Position numbers and translations under genes: made by a program. A stretch of DNA of 42,917 bases, from contig JAUWQF010000003.1 in assembly GCA_030611205.1 (NCBI GenBank), positions 1-42,917 on the forward strand, in the 5' to 3' direction. This document shows positions 17,326 to 26,390 of this stretch, piece by piece. A model generated the notes under the pieces. The model saw only the letters and a program-made list of their open reading frames with translations. It was not told where the DNA came from and searched no databases. The first letter of the stretch is position 1. Each line of letters starts with the position of its first letter. The stretch is from Methanothrix sp. Its GTDB lineage: Archaea > Halobacteriota > Methanosarcinia > Methanotrichales > Methanotrichaceae.

Positions 17326-19739
17326 TTCCTCACTCGTATCTTTCTCTCAATGTTCGTGGGATCGAAGGCGACTTCGGCCGGCCTGATCGGACCCTCGAGA
17401 ATCTTCTTTCTCTTCCAGTCGATCTTCCAGCCGTACTTCTCCTCGAGCTCCTTCATCATCTTCTCTTTATACACGAGCGGGAGATCTCCAGCGCTCCTGA
17501 CATAGATGGGCCAGTCAGGGGGCATCTGGCCGAAGTACTTCATGTTGATGTCGCAGTAATGGGTCAGCTTGATCATCCTGCCCGAGCTGTTGTCGCTCGG
17601 CCTGATGCAGAGCTTAGCCAGCATCAACATGGCCTCTTCCTTCGTCTCCGCCACATAGAGGAGGTGTTCAGGCGCAGGCTCGCAGTATACCTTGGACCCG
17701 TCTCTGGCATCGATGAGCTCCCAGTCCTCCTTGACATCGGTCCTGCCCAGGTACGCCCTTCTGTACATCACGCCGTGGGGCTCTACCACGACAGGAACGC
17801 CCAGCCGGTTGAAGCCTGTGGCGATCGATGCAGCCTTCTGGGACATGGCACCCCATGCAATTCCGCAGACACCGACCTTATTCAGGACGTAATCCGCTAT
17901 GTCGTCGTAGTTGGCACGCTCGTTTCTGCCCGCATAGATGGTGGCGACCTTTATCCCTGCACCGTGAGCGTGTGCATTGGACACGCACGAGCCGATGTTA
18001 CAGACGTTCCCGCCATCGAAGGCTCCCGGGAACTCCTCCCATATCGTTCTGCCTTCTTCATCCGTATAAAGGGACATATCCATGGCCATGCAGCCGGTGG
18101 TCACCACGATGTAACCACGCCTTGCAAACTCCCTGGCGATGTCGTAGCACTCTTTTGTGCCGTTGGGGTAGTTTGCACAGCCGACGAGGGCGATGATCCC
18201 TGGAATAGTGCCCAGACAGAGCGGAGCACCCACGATCCTTATTTCTGTGTCTAGGACGGGACCTCTGCCTGCCCGCATCTTGAACTTCTGGTTCTTGATG
18301 TACTCCTGGTTGGCGTAGGCATAACACTTCAGTATGGGTATGTCCTGCGGACAGACCTGCTCGCATCGCCTGCATCCCACACATATCTCATACGTAGACG
18401 AGAACGGCTCAAGGTTGCCCTCTGCAGCCTCCTCCATCGCTCTAGCGATCCTTATGTGCGGTGGACAGACGAAGGCGCATGTATTGCACTGGGTACAGGA
18501 CTCGACATGCTTCTTGAACTCCTCCTCGGTGAGGAAGATATTCGCCTGTGCCTCGGTACGCTTTGGCTTGACGGCTATGGCGGTTCTGATGCCAACCTCG
18601 CCGGCCTTGATCGGATCCAGAACTATGACGCCAGGCACCCTGTAGTTGACAAGATCATCCACGATCTCGTCCGCGGGATCGTTTGTTCTGTCCACCAAGC
18701 CGAGAAGGATCTTCTCGTTCGAGGCGATCACAGGGACCTTTATTGCAGAGCATTCCTCGAGGACATCGCAGTATACGCACTGCTCATCCACCATGACGCA
18801 GTCCATGACTCCTGCCCTGACCATCTTGCGCCACCATCCCATGGCGCCAGCCACCTTGGACTTCGTGCCTATGTTCTTCTTGATCGTTGGATGACCCAGC
18901 CCCTCTCCGATCCGGGTGTTATCGATGGCGGTACAGCATACACCACCTATGTCTACCTGGTCCCAGAGGTTGTTATCCTCAGCGTAAAATATCGACTCTG
19001 CGGCACCGGCCACGTTGTGGCCATATGTAATAAAGATGGCCTTGCTCTGGTCCAGGGTACCCATGCCGATCTCCACCAGAGGCGCATCCGGGTCGCCACG
19101 TGGCATGTCATAGGCGATGATCTGGATCATGTCGGATACTTCTTTGCCAAGGGAGTCCAGCATTCCTGCATGGAGCGCCTTGGAGTCGAAGTCCTTGTAG
19201 CTGGCCTCCTGCCCGGTATGGCAGCATGCCAGAAGCTGAGCCACCTCCTCCTCTATGTAGCTCAGTACAGGCCCGAAGTCCTTTATGGTCTTGGGCTTGA
19301 TACCGCATATGGTCCGCGTCAGGGGTGCGTCCACCAGGATCTGGGGTCCCATATCGAAGGGCATGTCCCCGTACTTCTCCAGAACCCAGTGGTACAGGTG
19401 CCTGCCGTGCGCACAGTGAGCGCAGCAGCCTATCAGGACTGCCAGCAACACAATCTTTCCCTGATGAGCCTCCTGAGTGATGCCGCATGCACCGCGCTTA
19501 TTGCCTGTCAGGTCGCACGGTCCATAGGTACAGAGTGTGCATCTGTCACAGATGGGGTTGTAGTATATCCGGTATCTATCGGTCAGCTTAAAATCCCAGT
19601 CCCGGAGCGTTGCGATGCTAGGATTTGGGAATGGCCCCATCGGCTGATCCCATTCATCCTCTTCCTTAACGACAGCTCCTATGTTGATCTGGACGTTCTT
19701 CATGTCCTCAACAGTAAAGCTGCCCTCCACTTTGCCCAT
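17322..19739 (-). CDS. cdhA: CODH/ACS complex alpha subunit (carbon monoxide dehydrogenase)
   Basis: 805 aa; CDRCTLCTYGPCDLTGNKRGACGI; CTQCNTCAFVCPPH and CVGCRRCEQVCPQDIP; NIGSCVSNAHAHG. Confidence 0.97.
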   Translation of the reverse strand: MGKVEGSFTVEDMKNVQINIGAVVKEEDEWDQPMGPFPNPSIATLRDWDFKLTDRYRIYYNPICDRCTLCTYGPCDLTGNKRGACGITQEAHQGKIVLLAVLIGCCAHCAHGRHLYHWVLEKYGDMPFDMGPQILVDAPLTRTICGIKPKTIKDFGPVLSYIEEEVAQLLACCHTGQEASYKDFDSKALHAGMLDSLGKEVSDMIQIIAYDMPRGDPDAPLVEIGMGTLDQSKAIFITYGHNVAGAAESIFYAEDNNLWDQVDIGGVCCTAIDNTRIGEGLGHPTIKKNIGTKSKVAGAMGWWRKMVRAGVMDCVMVDEQCVYCDVLEECSAIKVPVIASNEKILLGLVDRTNDPADEIVDDLVNYRVPGVIVLDPIKAGEVGIRTAIAVKPKRTEAQANIFLTEEEFKKHVESCTQCNTCAFVCPPHIRIARAMEEAAEGNLEPFSSTYEICVGCRRCEQVCPQDIPILKCYAYANQEYIKNQKFKMRAGRGPVLDTEIRIVGAPLCLGTIPGIIALVGCANYPNGTKECYDIAREFARRGYIVVTTGCMAMDMSLYTDEEGRTIWEEFPGAFDGGNVCNIGSCVSNAHAHGAGIKVATIYAGRNERANYDDIADYVLNKVGVCGIAWGAMSQKAASIATGFNRLGVPVVVEPHGVMYRRAYLGRTDVKEDWELIDARDGSKVYCEPAPEHLLYVAETKEEAMLMLAKLCIRPSDNSSGRMIKLTHYCDINMKYFGQMPPDWPIYVRSAGDLPLVYKEKMMKELEEKYGWKIDWKRKKILEGPIRPAEVAFDPTNIERKIRVRK

Positions 19740-19854
19740 GTAGCTCTTGACCTCCTTTTCATCTGAGTATGGTGGTCTAAGTTGTCATCGGGATACATAA
19801 AACCCTTTCGGTTTTCATCCAGAAATCTAACACACGGCTTTTTTTTAAAAAATT

Positions 19855-19879
19855 ATATATAATGTACAACATTGTCCCC
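19855..19879. promoter_or_regulatory. Half-conserved 25-bp palindrome with TATA-like core upstream of cdhA
   Basis: ATATATAATGT-ACA-ACATTGTCCCC; AATGTNNNACATT core as at 25976-26000; 116 bp upstream of cdhA start. Confidence 0.45.
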
Positions 19880-20118
19880 TCGTCTGCATATTTAACGCAC
19901 CTGAAACGAGCTTGACATACGATGTATTAAAAAAAGAAGGAATTGTATATCGGTCGAATCAAAAATCATTACAGTATGTTTATATTTTTTAACTTCTGAA
20001 ACTGTGTTCAATTTATTGCATTTAATTTAAAATGTTAAAAAAAACTCTTCCATTATTATTCGAGAATATGATATTCCGCCAGGTTAAAATGGGAAAAGGC
20101 TGCAGGTGGGGTGAGACC

Positions 20119-21219
20119 ATGATACATCTCATCCGTGAGGGCTTCGCCACCGCGAAGACATGTCGCCACGGGGGTAGGATCAGGAAGATCGCTTCTCGCC
20201 TGGGCGCCGATGATGAGCTGCTGGACTTCAGTGCCAACATAAACCCGCTGGGTGCGCCGCCACTGGATGATGTGATCCGGCGGGAGATGAAGTGGATATC
20301 CCATTATCCCGATAATGAGTATAATGAGTTCAAGCAGGCAGCATCTGCATTTGTGGGCGTGAATCCCGAAAACATAGTGCCGGGCAACGGCTCGTCCGAG
20401 CTCATCAGGCTGTTTGCGGAGATGATAATAGAGGAGGGCGATACGGTTGTGATCCCGGCCCCCACCTTCGGGGAGTATGAGGCACAGTCCAGGCTATTCG
20501 GCGCAGATATAGCGTACATCGATCAGCTCGACAAAAGTCTGGTTATAGATAATTCGCTTCTAAAAGATGCCAAGGCTCTCTTCATATGCAACCCCAATAA
20601 CCCCACAGGAACGTTACTTCCCCGCCAAGAGATTGTGGACCTGGCCCGGAGGTGTGAGCACCATCAAACATTTTTGCTGGTGGACGAGGCCTTCATAGAG
20701 CTTTCCGATCCGGATCAGAGCGTGGCCACGATGGCACCCGGTATGGAGTATCTTTTTGTGATGAGGTCGCTGACCAAGTCCTTCGGGGTTCCCGGGATCC
20801 GGCTCGGGTTCGGCGTGGCGAACCGGACGCTGGCAGAGGTGATGGACAAAACGCGGATACCATGGAGCATAGGCACGATCGGAGCTGCAGCAGGGGCTCA
20901 TCTCCTCGGTGAGACCGAGCATATCGAGAAGAGCAGGAGGTACATAAAAGTTGAGCTGCGGTGGTTGAAAGACGAACTTGAACAGCTTGGCCTGGAGCCG
21001 GTCAAAAGCAGCGTCAACTTCATCCTTGTGAAGATCGAGGCGACCGGTTTTAGCTCCGAAGAACTCACAGAACGTATGCTCAAAGAGGGGATCCTCGTCA
21101 GGGATTGCAGCTCTTTTGTGGGTATGGGGACCGGCTACATCAGGGTGGCTGTCAGGAAGAGAGAGGAGAATGAGCGGCTGGTTTCGGCCATGAGAAGGGT
21201 CCTGGGATGCGCAGACTGA
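20119..21219 (+). CDS. cobD: Threonine-phosphate decarboxylase / HisC-like PLP enzyme
   Basis: Start reset to MIHLIREGFATAKTCRHGGRIRKIA; HGG, LDFSANINPLG, RSLTKSFGVPGIRLGF; next to cbiB. Confidence 0.83.
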   Translation: MIHLIREGFATAKTCRHGGRIRKIASRLGADDELLDFSANINPLGAPPLDDVIRREMKWISHYPDNEYNEFKQAASAFVGVNPENIVPGNGSSELIRLFAEMIIEEGDTVVIPAPTFGEYEAQSRLFGADIAYIDQLDKSLVIDNSLLKDAKALFICNPNNPTGTLLPRQEIVDLARRCEHHQTFLLVDEAFIELSDPDQSVATMAPGMEYLFVMRSLTKSFGVPGIRLGFGVANRTLAEVMDKTRIPWSIGTIGAAAGAHLLGETEHIEKSRRYIKVELRWLKDELEQLGLEPVKSSVNFILVKIEATGFSSEELTERMLKEGILVRDCSSFVGMGTGYIRVAVRKREENERLVSAMRRVLGCAD

Positions 21220-21467
21220 ATTGTGAGCGTTATCCATGCCATTTTCCCGATCAGGACGGTACCTTCTATCAGGACTGCACCTTCTGTTTCTGTCCGTTCT
21301 ATCCATGTTTCGAGCAGCGGACCGGTGGGCGTTTTGAGGACGGGACGTGGTCCTGTGAGCGCTGTACGGTGATCCACCGTGAGGACGTGGCTGAGATGGT
21401 TATGGATTCTCTCATGCAGGGCGAAGCTCTCGATGATATCTGGAAGAAGGTTGCGAAGCTTCTATGA
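21207..21467 (+). CDS. Cysteine-rich small domain protein
   Basis: 86 aa; CERYPCHFPDQDGTFYQDCTFCFCPFYPC...CERCTVIH, in a cobamide context. Confidence 0.8.
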   Translation: MRRLNCERYPCHFPDQDGTFYQDCTFCFCPFYPCFEQRTGGRFEDGTWSCERCTVIHREDVAEMVMDSLMQGEALDDIWKKVAKLL

Positions 21468-22378
21468 TTCTGGAGGTACTTCTGCTGGCAGTTGCACTGG
21501 ACATACTGCTGGGAGAGCCACCTGCCAGGATCCATCCTGTCGTACTGATAGGATTGATGATATCCGCACTCCAGAGGCGTGCACAACCCACCCGGGCTTA
21601 CGGGCTTGCAATCGCCCTTATCGTAGTCTTCTGCACGGTGGCGACCGGGCATCTGCTGCTGAAGGCGGCCAGCTACGTAGATATCTTCGGCCTGAGCCTT
21701 GGTATCGTCTTATCAGCCTATCTCCTCAAGTCAACCATCGCCATCAGGAGCCTTCTTGTAACCACCGCCAGGATCGGGCATATGGTCGAGAGCGATCTCG
21801 CCGAGGCGAGAAAGATGCTGCCGGCACTGGTCAGCCGTGATGCAGAAGATCTCTCCAGAGCACAGGCCAGTTCTGCGGTGATAGAATCGCTCTCGGAGAA
21901 CTATGTGGACGCTATACTCTCGCCAATCTTTTATTTCTCCCTCTTCTCGGTTGTAGGGCTGGGTGTTGAGGCCGCTCTGGCCTACAAGGCCGTGAACACG
22001 CTGGATAGTATGCTCGGTTATAAAACAGAGAATCTGATCAAACTTGGGTACGTCTCAGCCAAGGTGGATGATCTGGCCAACTGGATCCCGGCCAGGCTGA
22101 GCGTCATGATAATGGCCGTTGCAGTTCCCTGGCGGGCCCTGCCCACCATAAAGACTGCGCTGCGATATCATCGTGCGCCTGCCAGCCCCAACTCCGGATG
22201 GCCAATGGCAGGAGTGGCTGGCGCCCTGGGTATCAGGCTGGAGAAGTCGGGAAGCTACACGATCTTGTGTGACGGAAGAGAGCCAACCACCGCAGATATA
22301 CCCAGAGCGCTGAGATTTATCGGCGCAGCAATTGTACTGACGCTTGTTCTCGCGACCTTACTACCGATGGCTCTATAA
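21464..22378 (+). CDS. cbiB: Adenosylcobinamide-phosphate synthase (CbiB/CobD family)
   Basis: 304 aa; DILLGEPPARIHPVVLIG, SRDAEDLSRAQASSAVIESLSENYVDAILSPIFYF, NTLDSMLGYKTE, APASPNSGWPMA. Confidence 0.93.
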   Translation: MILEVLLLAVALDILLGEPPARIHPVVLIGLMISALQRRAQPTRAYGLAIALIVVFCTVATGHLLLKAASYVDIFGLSLGIVLSAYLLKSTIAIRSLLVTTARIGHMVESDLAEARKMLPALVSRDAEDLSRAQASSAVIESLSENYVDAILSPIFYFSLFSVVGLGVEAALAYKAVNTLDSMLGYKTENLIKLGYVSAKVDDLANWIPARLSVMIMAVAVPWRALPTIKTALRYHRAPASPNSGWPMAGVAGALGIRLEKSGSYTILCDGREPTTADIPRALRFIGAAIVLTLVLATLLPMAL

Positions 22379-22443
22379 ATGGCCTGGCCATCCTCAATCG
22401 GTATAACCGCAGATGCTTCTTCATTAAACAGGACGTATAAATC

Positions 22444-23334
22444 ATGATGCATACCGGCGAAAGAATAAAAGGTGGGGACATGCCCGATGACCTGATCGCA
22501 AAGGTCGACGGGCTGATGGACCAGTTCATGGACGTGGTCGAAGATATAGTTGAGGATCGCAAGCTTCTGAGGGGGGTTGCGAGGAGCCAGAACCCCAGCA
22601 GCATAGTGGTGGTTCTGGAAAAGAAGAACCTATACGTATTGGCTCAGCATCATGCTGGAAGCCTCAGCACCATGTACACCTATCATCCTGACAGGCATAT
22701 CTCACCAGAGAAGGCAATGAGCAGCGCCAGGTGGGAGTTCAAGTTCGAGGACCCCCTCATGCTGGTATTCCCCAATAATGTGCTGGATCAGACCGAGAAG
22801 GATCGGTACGATGCCTTGAGGGTAATCGCCATATCTCACGTAGAGTCCGAGATTCAGAGGGCCCTGAGCCTGATGAGCCTGATGCAGATCAGGCCGCTCT
22901 TCGGTCACGCCTCCTACATAGTGGACGACCGATTGGCCTGCGTCCTGGTGCCCGCCACAGAGGGATCCTCCCAGGTCTACGACGACGCCATCAAGCCAGT
23001 CCTGGAGAGCGGGGGCCTCACGGTTCATCGGGCCCAGGTCTTCGGACATGACGAGAAGAAGCTCAGAGAGGTGTGGCTAAATATCTGCCGGGCCAGGATA
23101 GTGGTGGCGGACCTGACCGGTGCAGATCCTCTGGTGATGTACGAGCTGGGCATCGCCCACACTGTGGGCAAGGAGGCTCTAGTGCTCTACAAGCGCGGCG
23201 AGCGACCCGAGTTTCCCATCGCACTGATCAGAGCAGGTTTCATAGAGTACGACGAAGGTGAGGAAGGTATGAAGACGCTAAGGGCAGATATGAGCGGCAT
23301 CCTCAATGAGATCTTCAAGTTGCTGGATAGTTAG
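22444..23334 (+). CDS. Hypothetical protein with C-terminal TIR-like / nucleoside deoxyribosyltransferase-like domain
   Basis: 296 aa; CVLVPATEGSSQVYDDAIKPVLESGGLTVHRAQVFG...IVVADLTGADPLVMYELGIAHTVGKEALVLYK. Confidence 0.65.
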   Translation: MMHTGERIKGGDMPDDLIAKVDGLMDQFMDVVEDIVEDRKLLRGVARSQNPSSIVVVLEKKNLYVLAQHHAGSLSTMYTYHPDRHISPEKAMSSARWEFKFEDPLMLVFPNNVLDQTEKDRYDALRVIAISHVESEIQRALSLMSLMQIRPLFGHASYIVDDRLACVLVPATEGSSQVYDDAIKPVLESGGLTVHRAQVFGHDEKKLREVWLNICRARIVVADLTGADPLVMYELGIAHTVGKEALVLYKRGERPEFPIALIRAGFIEYDEGEEGMKTLRADMSGILNEIFKLLDS

Positions 23335-23437
23335 GTTACTGAGCTCAAGTCCGGAGCGGATCTCGATTGATCCGTCGAGAGGGGTAGACGTTGCGAAAAT
23401 GGAGCATGGCCTGGGGGTATGGCACCTAATAATTCAA

Positions 23438-23770
23438 CTAGAGTTCATCGCAACGGCCACACCCTTCACATCCGAGGGTCCCGCAGACCTCTGGTTGAGG
23501 GGTGTGAACTATGAACCCTCTGCTTCTCTCATCGTCTATATAATCCACCAGGGCAAACCGCATCTCCTCAGCCTCTATGGGATTTATGTGGATGCTGATC
23601 CCATTGCTCTCAAGTATCACGTCTCTCTTATCTGTCACACCGAGGCCCAGACTGTAGGATGGCACAGGATTCACACTGTTGGTTATGTAGAGCCTGATCA
23701 CTTTGCCTTCAACCAGGTGTGCCTTCAGCTTCTCCGCAGCGGCATCGGTAATGTCTATCATCCAGGTCAA
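23438..23770 (-). CDS. HesB/IscA-like protein with Cys-rich C-terminus
   Basis: 110 aa; IDITDAAAEKLKAHL...IRLYITNS..., tail CGTLGCEGCGRCDEL. Confidence 0.65.
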   Translation of the reverse strand: MTWMIDITDAAAEKLKAHLVEGKVIRLYITNSVNPVPSYSLGLGVTDKRDVILESNGISIHINPIEAEEMRFALVDYIDDERSRGFIVHTPQPEVCGTLGCEGCGRCDEL

Positions 23771-23918
23771 GTTCTCAACTAACTATATTTAAGCACTTCC
23801 AGTAGTACCAGACGAAAAAAAAATCCGACACAGATAACCTCTGAGAGAGCTGGACGAGGACCTGTGCAAGGTCCTGGGCCTCCTCTGCCCTTCAGGTTGA
23901 GGATAAGCCGGAGAAGGG

Positions 23919-24305
23919 CTACTTCAGGATCAGCCTCAGGGCGCGCTGAGGGCAGGCCTCGATGCATGCCCCGCACTGGACGCACTTTCCAGCGTCCTCT
24001 ATCACCTTGAAGTCCTCGAACCGGAAGGTCCCGGTGGGGCATATGGATATACAGGCACCGCAGTGGATGCACTCCATATCGTCTCTGATCACCGGCACCT
24101 CCAAGAGAACGACCTTGACGCCCCTCTGCTCGAAGGCCTTCTTCACCTCCATGCATTTATCAGACGAGACGTCGATCACGATCTCGCCGGAGACCGCGTC
24201 CACCTTGGCCCGCTCTATGTTGACGAGAGCGCCTGTTTCCAGTATTACCGACGATACCAAGGGCTGGCGCACGATCCCGGGCTCCACGTGAAGCATCAGT
24301 TTCAA
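23919..24305 (-). CDS. NIL domain-4Fe-4S ferredoxin (homocysteine biosynthesis partner)
   Basis: 128 aa; NIL-like N-terminus; CIHCGACISICP and CVQCGACIEACP; follows the DUF39-CBS gene. Confidence 0.85.
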   Translation of the reverse strand: MKLMLHVEPGIVRQPLVSSVILETGALVNIERAKVDAVSGEIVIDVSSDKCMEVKKAFEQRGVKVVLLEVPVIRDDMECIHCGACISICPTGTFRFEDFKVIEDAGKCVQCGACIEACPQRALRLILK

Positions 24306-25810
24306 CCCGACCGCCTCCTGCTGAAGAACCTGCTCATATCGTCGCTGGTGATCATCCCCATGACGTGGTTGTCTTTGTCTACAACAGGCAGCGCGGATAT
24401 CTTGTGGTGGTCCAGCTTTCTGGCCGCCAGCTCCAGGGGCTCATCAGGGCTGGCCACGAATACCCTCCGGGTCATTATCTCCGAGATCTGGGATATCTTG
24501 CCGTTGGCCACCGCCTTTGATATGTCCCAGGCGGTCACGATCCCCATCAGCTTCTCGCTTTCAGATACCACCGGCAGGTGGTCGTAGGTGCCGCCGACTA
24601 TTATCCGTGCCACCTCGCTTATGCTGATGTCTTCATGCACGGTCACCACGTCGCGGCTCATCACGTCCCCCACCAGGGGGAACTCCCTGGTCTGTCTCAT
24701 GGGATCGTTCTTGCCGGTGAGGGAGAGCTGTTCCACCGGAGCGGATAAAAAGAACTTGCCCTTCAGGATCAGATCGCGAAGGGCATCGGCCACCTGCCGA
24801 GCCATATAACGACTGGAGAGGGGTGACGTCTTCACCTCCTTGCCTTCGATATCCACGAACCCGGTGTAGAGGTCTTCGTAGCTCACGGTCTTGACCACCG
24901 GCCGGGATCGTCGGGGCACCCCGTAGTCCAGGATATCGGTGGAGATGTCTCGGTCTCTGACCGCAGTATTTCCGGCGATCCTCTCGTTCAATACCGGGAT
25001 GGGGACACCCAGGCCCACATAGAGCGAGGGACCGTAGTCCTGGAAGGTGGCCGCCCTGAGATAATCGTTGCTCATCTCCTTGAGGTCGCCCTTCACCATC
25101 AAGGTGGAGAAATTATCCTGAGGATTGTGCTGGGTTCCGGTGCCGATGATGTAACCCTGGGTCCCGCAGAGAAATATCCTGGTACCTATGCCGAGGTACT
25201 CAAGGTTGGGATCGTTGGAGATTGGGTTGAGCACTCCTGCCCCGCTGAAGCTGATGTTGCCATGACGAGGAAGAAGGGTTCCCATGTAGGTATGCAAGGT
25301 TCTTTCCGAGGAGTTGATGGCAGCGTCGTATCTCTGATAAGCGTTTCTGGGATTGACCATCGTGGCCTGGTTGAAGTCATCGAGCCGCATGCCGGTCTCC
25401 AGATCGAGTCGCGGATAACAGTCGGTGATCGATCCCTGTGCCTTGATCTCCACCTCTCTGCCCGTGACCAGGTCTTCGATCACATGTGCTCCACCGTACT
25501 CGTCCCCTTGGTCCTCGGAAGGCTGGGTGGCACCCAGGAATAGGTCGACCGCCGCAACGCCTCCATAAGCTTCTACACGGTTCAGCCAGGCTCTGGAGAT
25601 CTTTATGGGCGGATCGCTGTGGCCCAGGTTGAGAAATACGCCTGAGGAACACATGGCCCCGAAGGTCCCTGTGGTGACGACGTCCACCTCGCGCACGGCA
25701 CCGTCTGTGCCCAGCTCGTCCACCAGGTCCGGCATCTCCTCCGCGGTAACTACACAAACATTGCCCTCTCGGATGCGCTCGTTGATCTCAGATAATGATT
25801 TCTCTTCCAC
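24302..25810 (-). CDS. DUF39/HcyBio-CBS protein, L-aspartate semialdehyde sulfurtransferase-like; probable GTG start
   Basis: Start VEEKSLSEINERIREGNVCVVTAEEM; GTFGAMCSSGVFLNLGHSDPPIK; tandem CBS at C-terminus; adjacent NIL-ferredoxin. Confidence 0.85.
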   Translation of the reverse strand: MEEKSLSEINERIREGNVCVVTAEEMPDLVDELGTDGAVREVDVVTTGTFGAMCSSGVFLNLGHSDPPIKISRAWLNRVEAYGGVAAVDLFLGATQPSEDQGDEYGGAHVIEDLVTGREVEIKAQGSITDCYPRLDLETGMRLDDFNQATMVNPRNAYQRYDAAINSSERTLHTYMGTLLPRHGNISFSGAGVLNPISNDPNLEYLGIGTRIFLCGTQGYIIGTGTQHNPQDNFSTLMVKGDLKEMSNDYLRAATFQDYGPSLYVGLGVPIPVLNERIAGNTAVRDRDISTDILDYGVPRRSRPVVKTVSYEDLYTGFVDIEGKEVKTSPLSSRYMARQVADALRDLILKGKFFLSAPVEQLSLTGKNDPMRQTREFPLVGDVMSRDVVTVHEDISISEVARIIVGGTYDHLPVVSESEKLMGIVTAWDISKAVANGKISQISEIMTRRVFVASPDEPLELAARKLDHHKISALPVVDKDNHVMGMITSDDMSRFFSRRRSG

Positions 25811-25913
25811 AAATACAATGTAAAGGCAGGGCGTATTAAAGAGTTGTGGGATAACGACCGTCCCGATACCGGGACCGCCAGATCCTTTTGGTGTGCTGCC
25901 ATTACCTGGTTGA

Positions 25914-26000
25914 GTATACAATGTTCTATATTATATACAACGAGTAAATCCTCCCGTTGATCGGATTTACTCTGAGCATACAATGTTCTACATTATATAC
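25914..26000 (-). repeat. Composite palindrome-hairpin repeat, locus B (palindrome-hairpin-palindrome)
   Basis: 25-mers at 25914-25938 and 25976-26000 (62-bp offset) around GAGTAAATCC..GGATTTACTC at 25942-25972. Confidence 0.85.
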
Positions 26001-26046
26001 AATAACAAAAAGATGCGTTCCACCAGACCTATGTCAGAGGACGGGA

Positions 26047-26352
26047 CTAATAAGATGCCAGAACCAAACCCACGATATCCCGGTGGCCGGGTTTGAGAGA
26101 ATAGACGTTGTGATCACCCGAAACGTCGATGCTCAGGATGCCCAGTCTGGTATTCATCAATCCCACCATCGCAGAAACCCCACGATAGCTCACGTCGAAG
26201 CCTTCCTTGTCCAGATGGGTGTAAACGTCCTCTGTAGTGAAGGATTTGTCGTTCAAGAATAGCGTCAAAACCGCTTTTCTGATGCCCATTCCATCGCGTT
26301 TGAGGTAGTTCCTCAGACGCTCCTGAACCTGTTCTCCTGCGCTAGCCTCCAT
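26047..26352 (-). CDS. DUF2551-like winged-helix protein
   Basis: 101 aa; VQERLRNYLKRDGMGIRKAVLTLFL...TTEDVYTHLDKEGFDVSYRGVSAMVG. Confidence 0.65.
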   Translation of the reverse strand: MEASAGEQVQERLRNYLKRDGMGIRKAVLTLFLNDKSFTTEDVYTHLDKEGFDVSYRGVSAMVGLMNTRLGILSIDVSGDHNVYSLKPGHRDIVGLVLASY

Positions 26353-26390
26353 CCCGTAAGCTCACCATCCCTCCGTTTGCAGCTATGGAT

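Noticed and set aside
23860-23900. AGGACCT..AGGTCCT hairpin and T-run after the NIL-ferredoxin gene as terminator
   Set aside because: Hairpin and T-run are about 45 nt apart, so a canonical terminator is not convincing.
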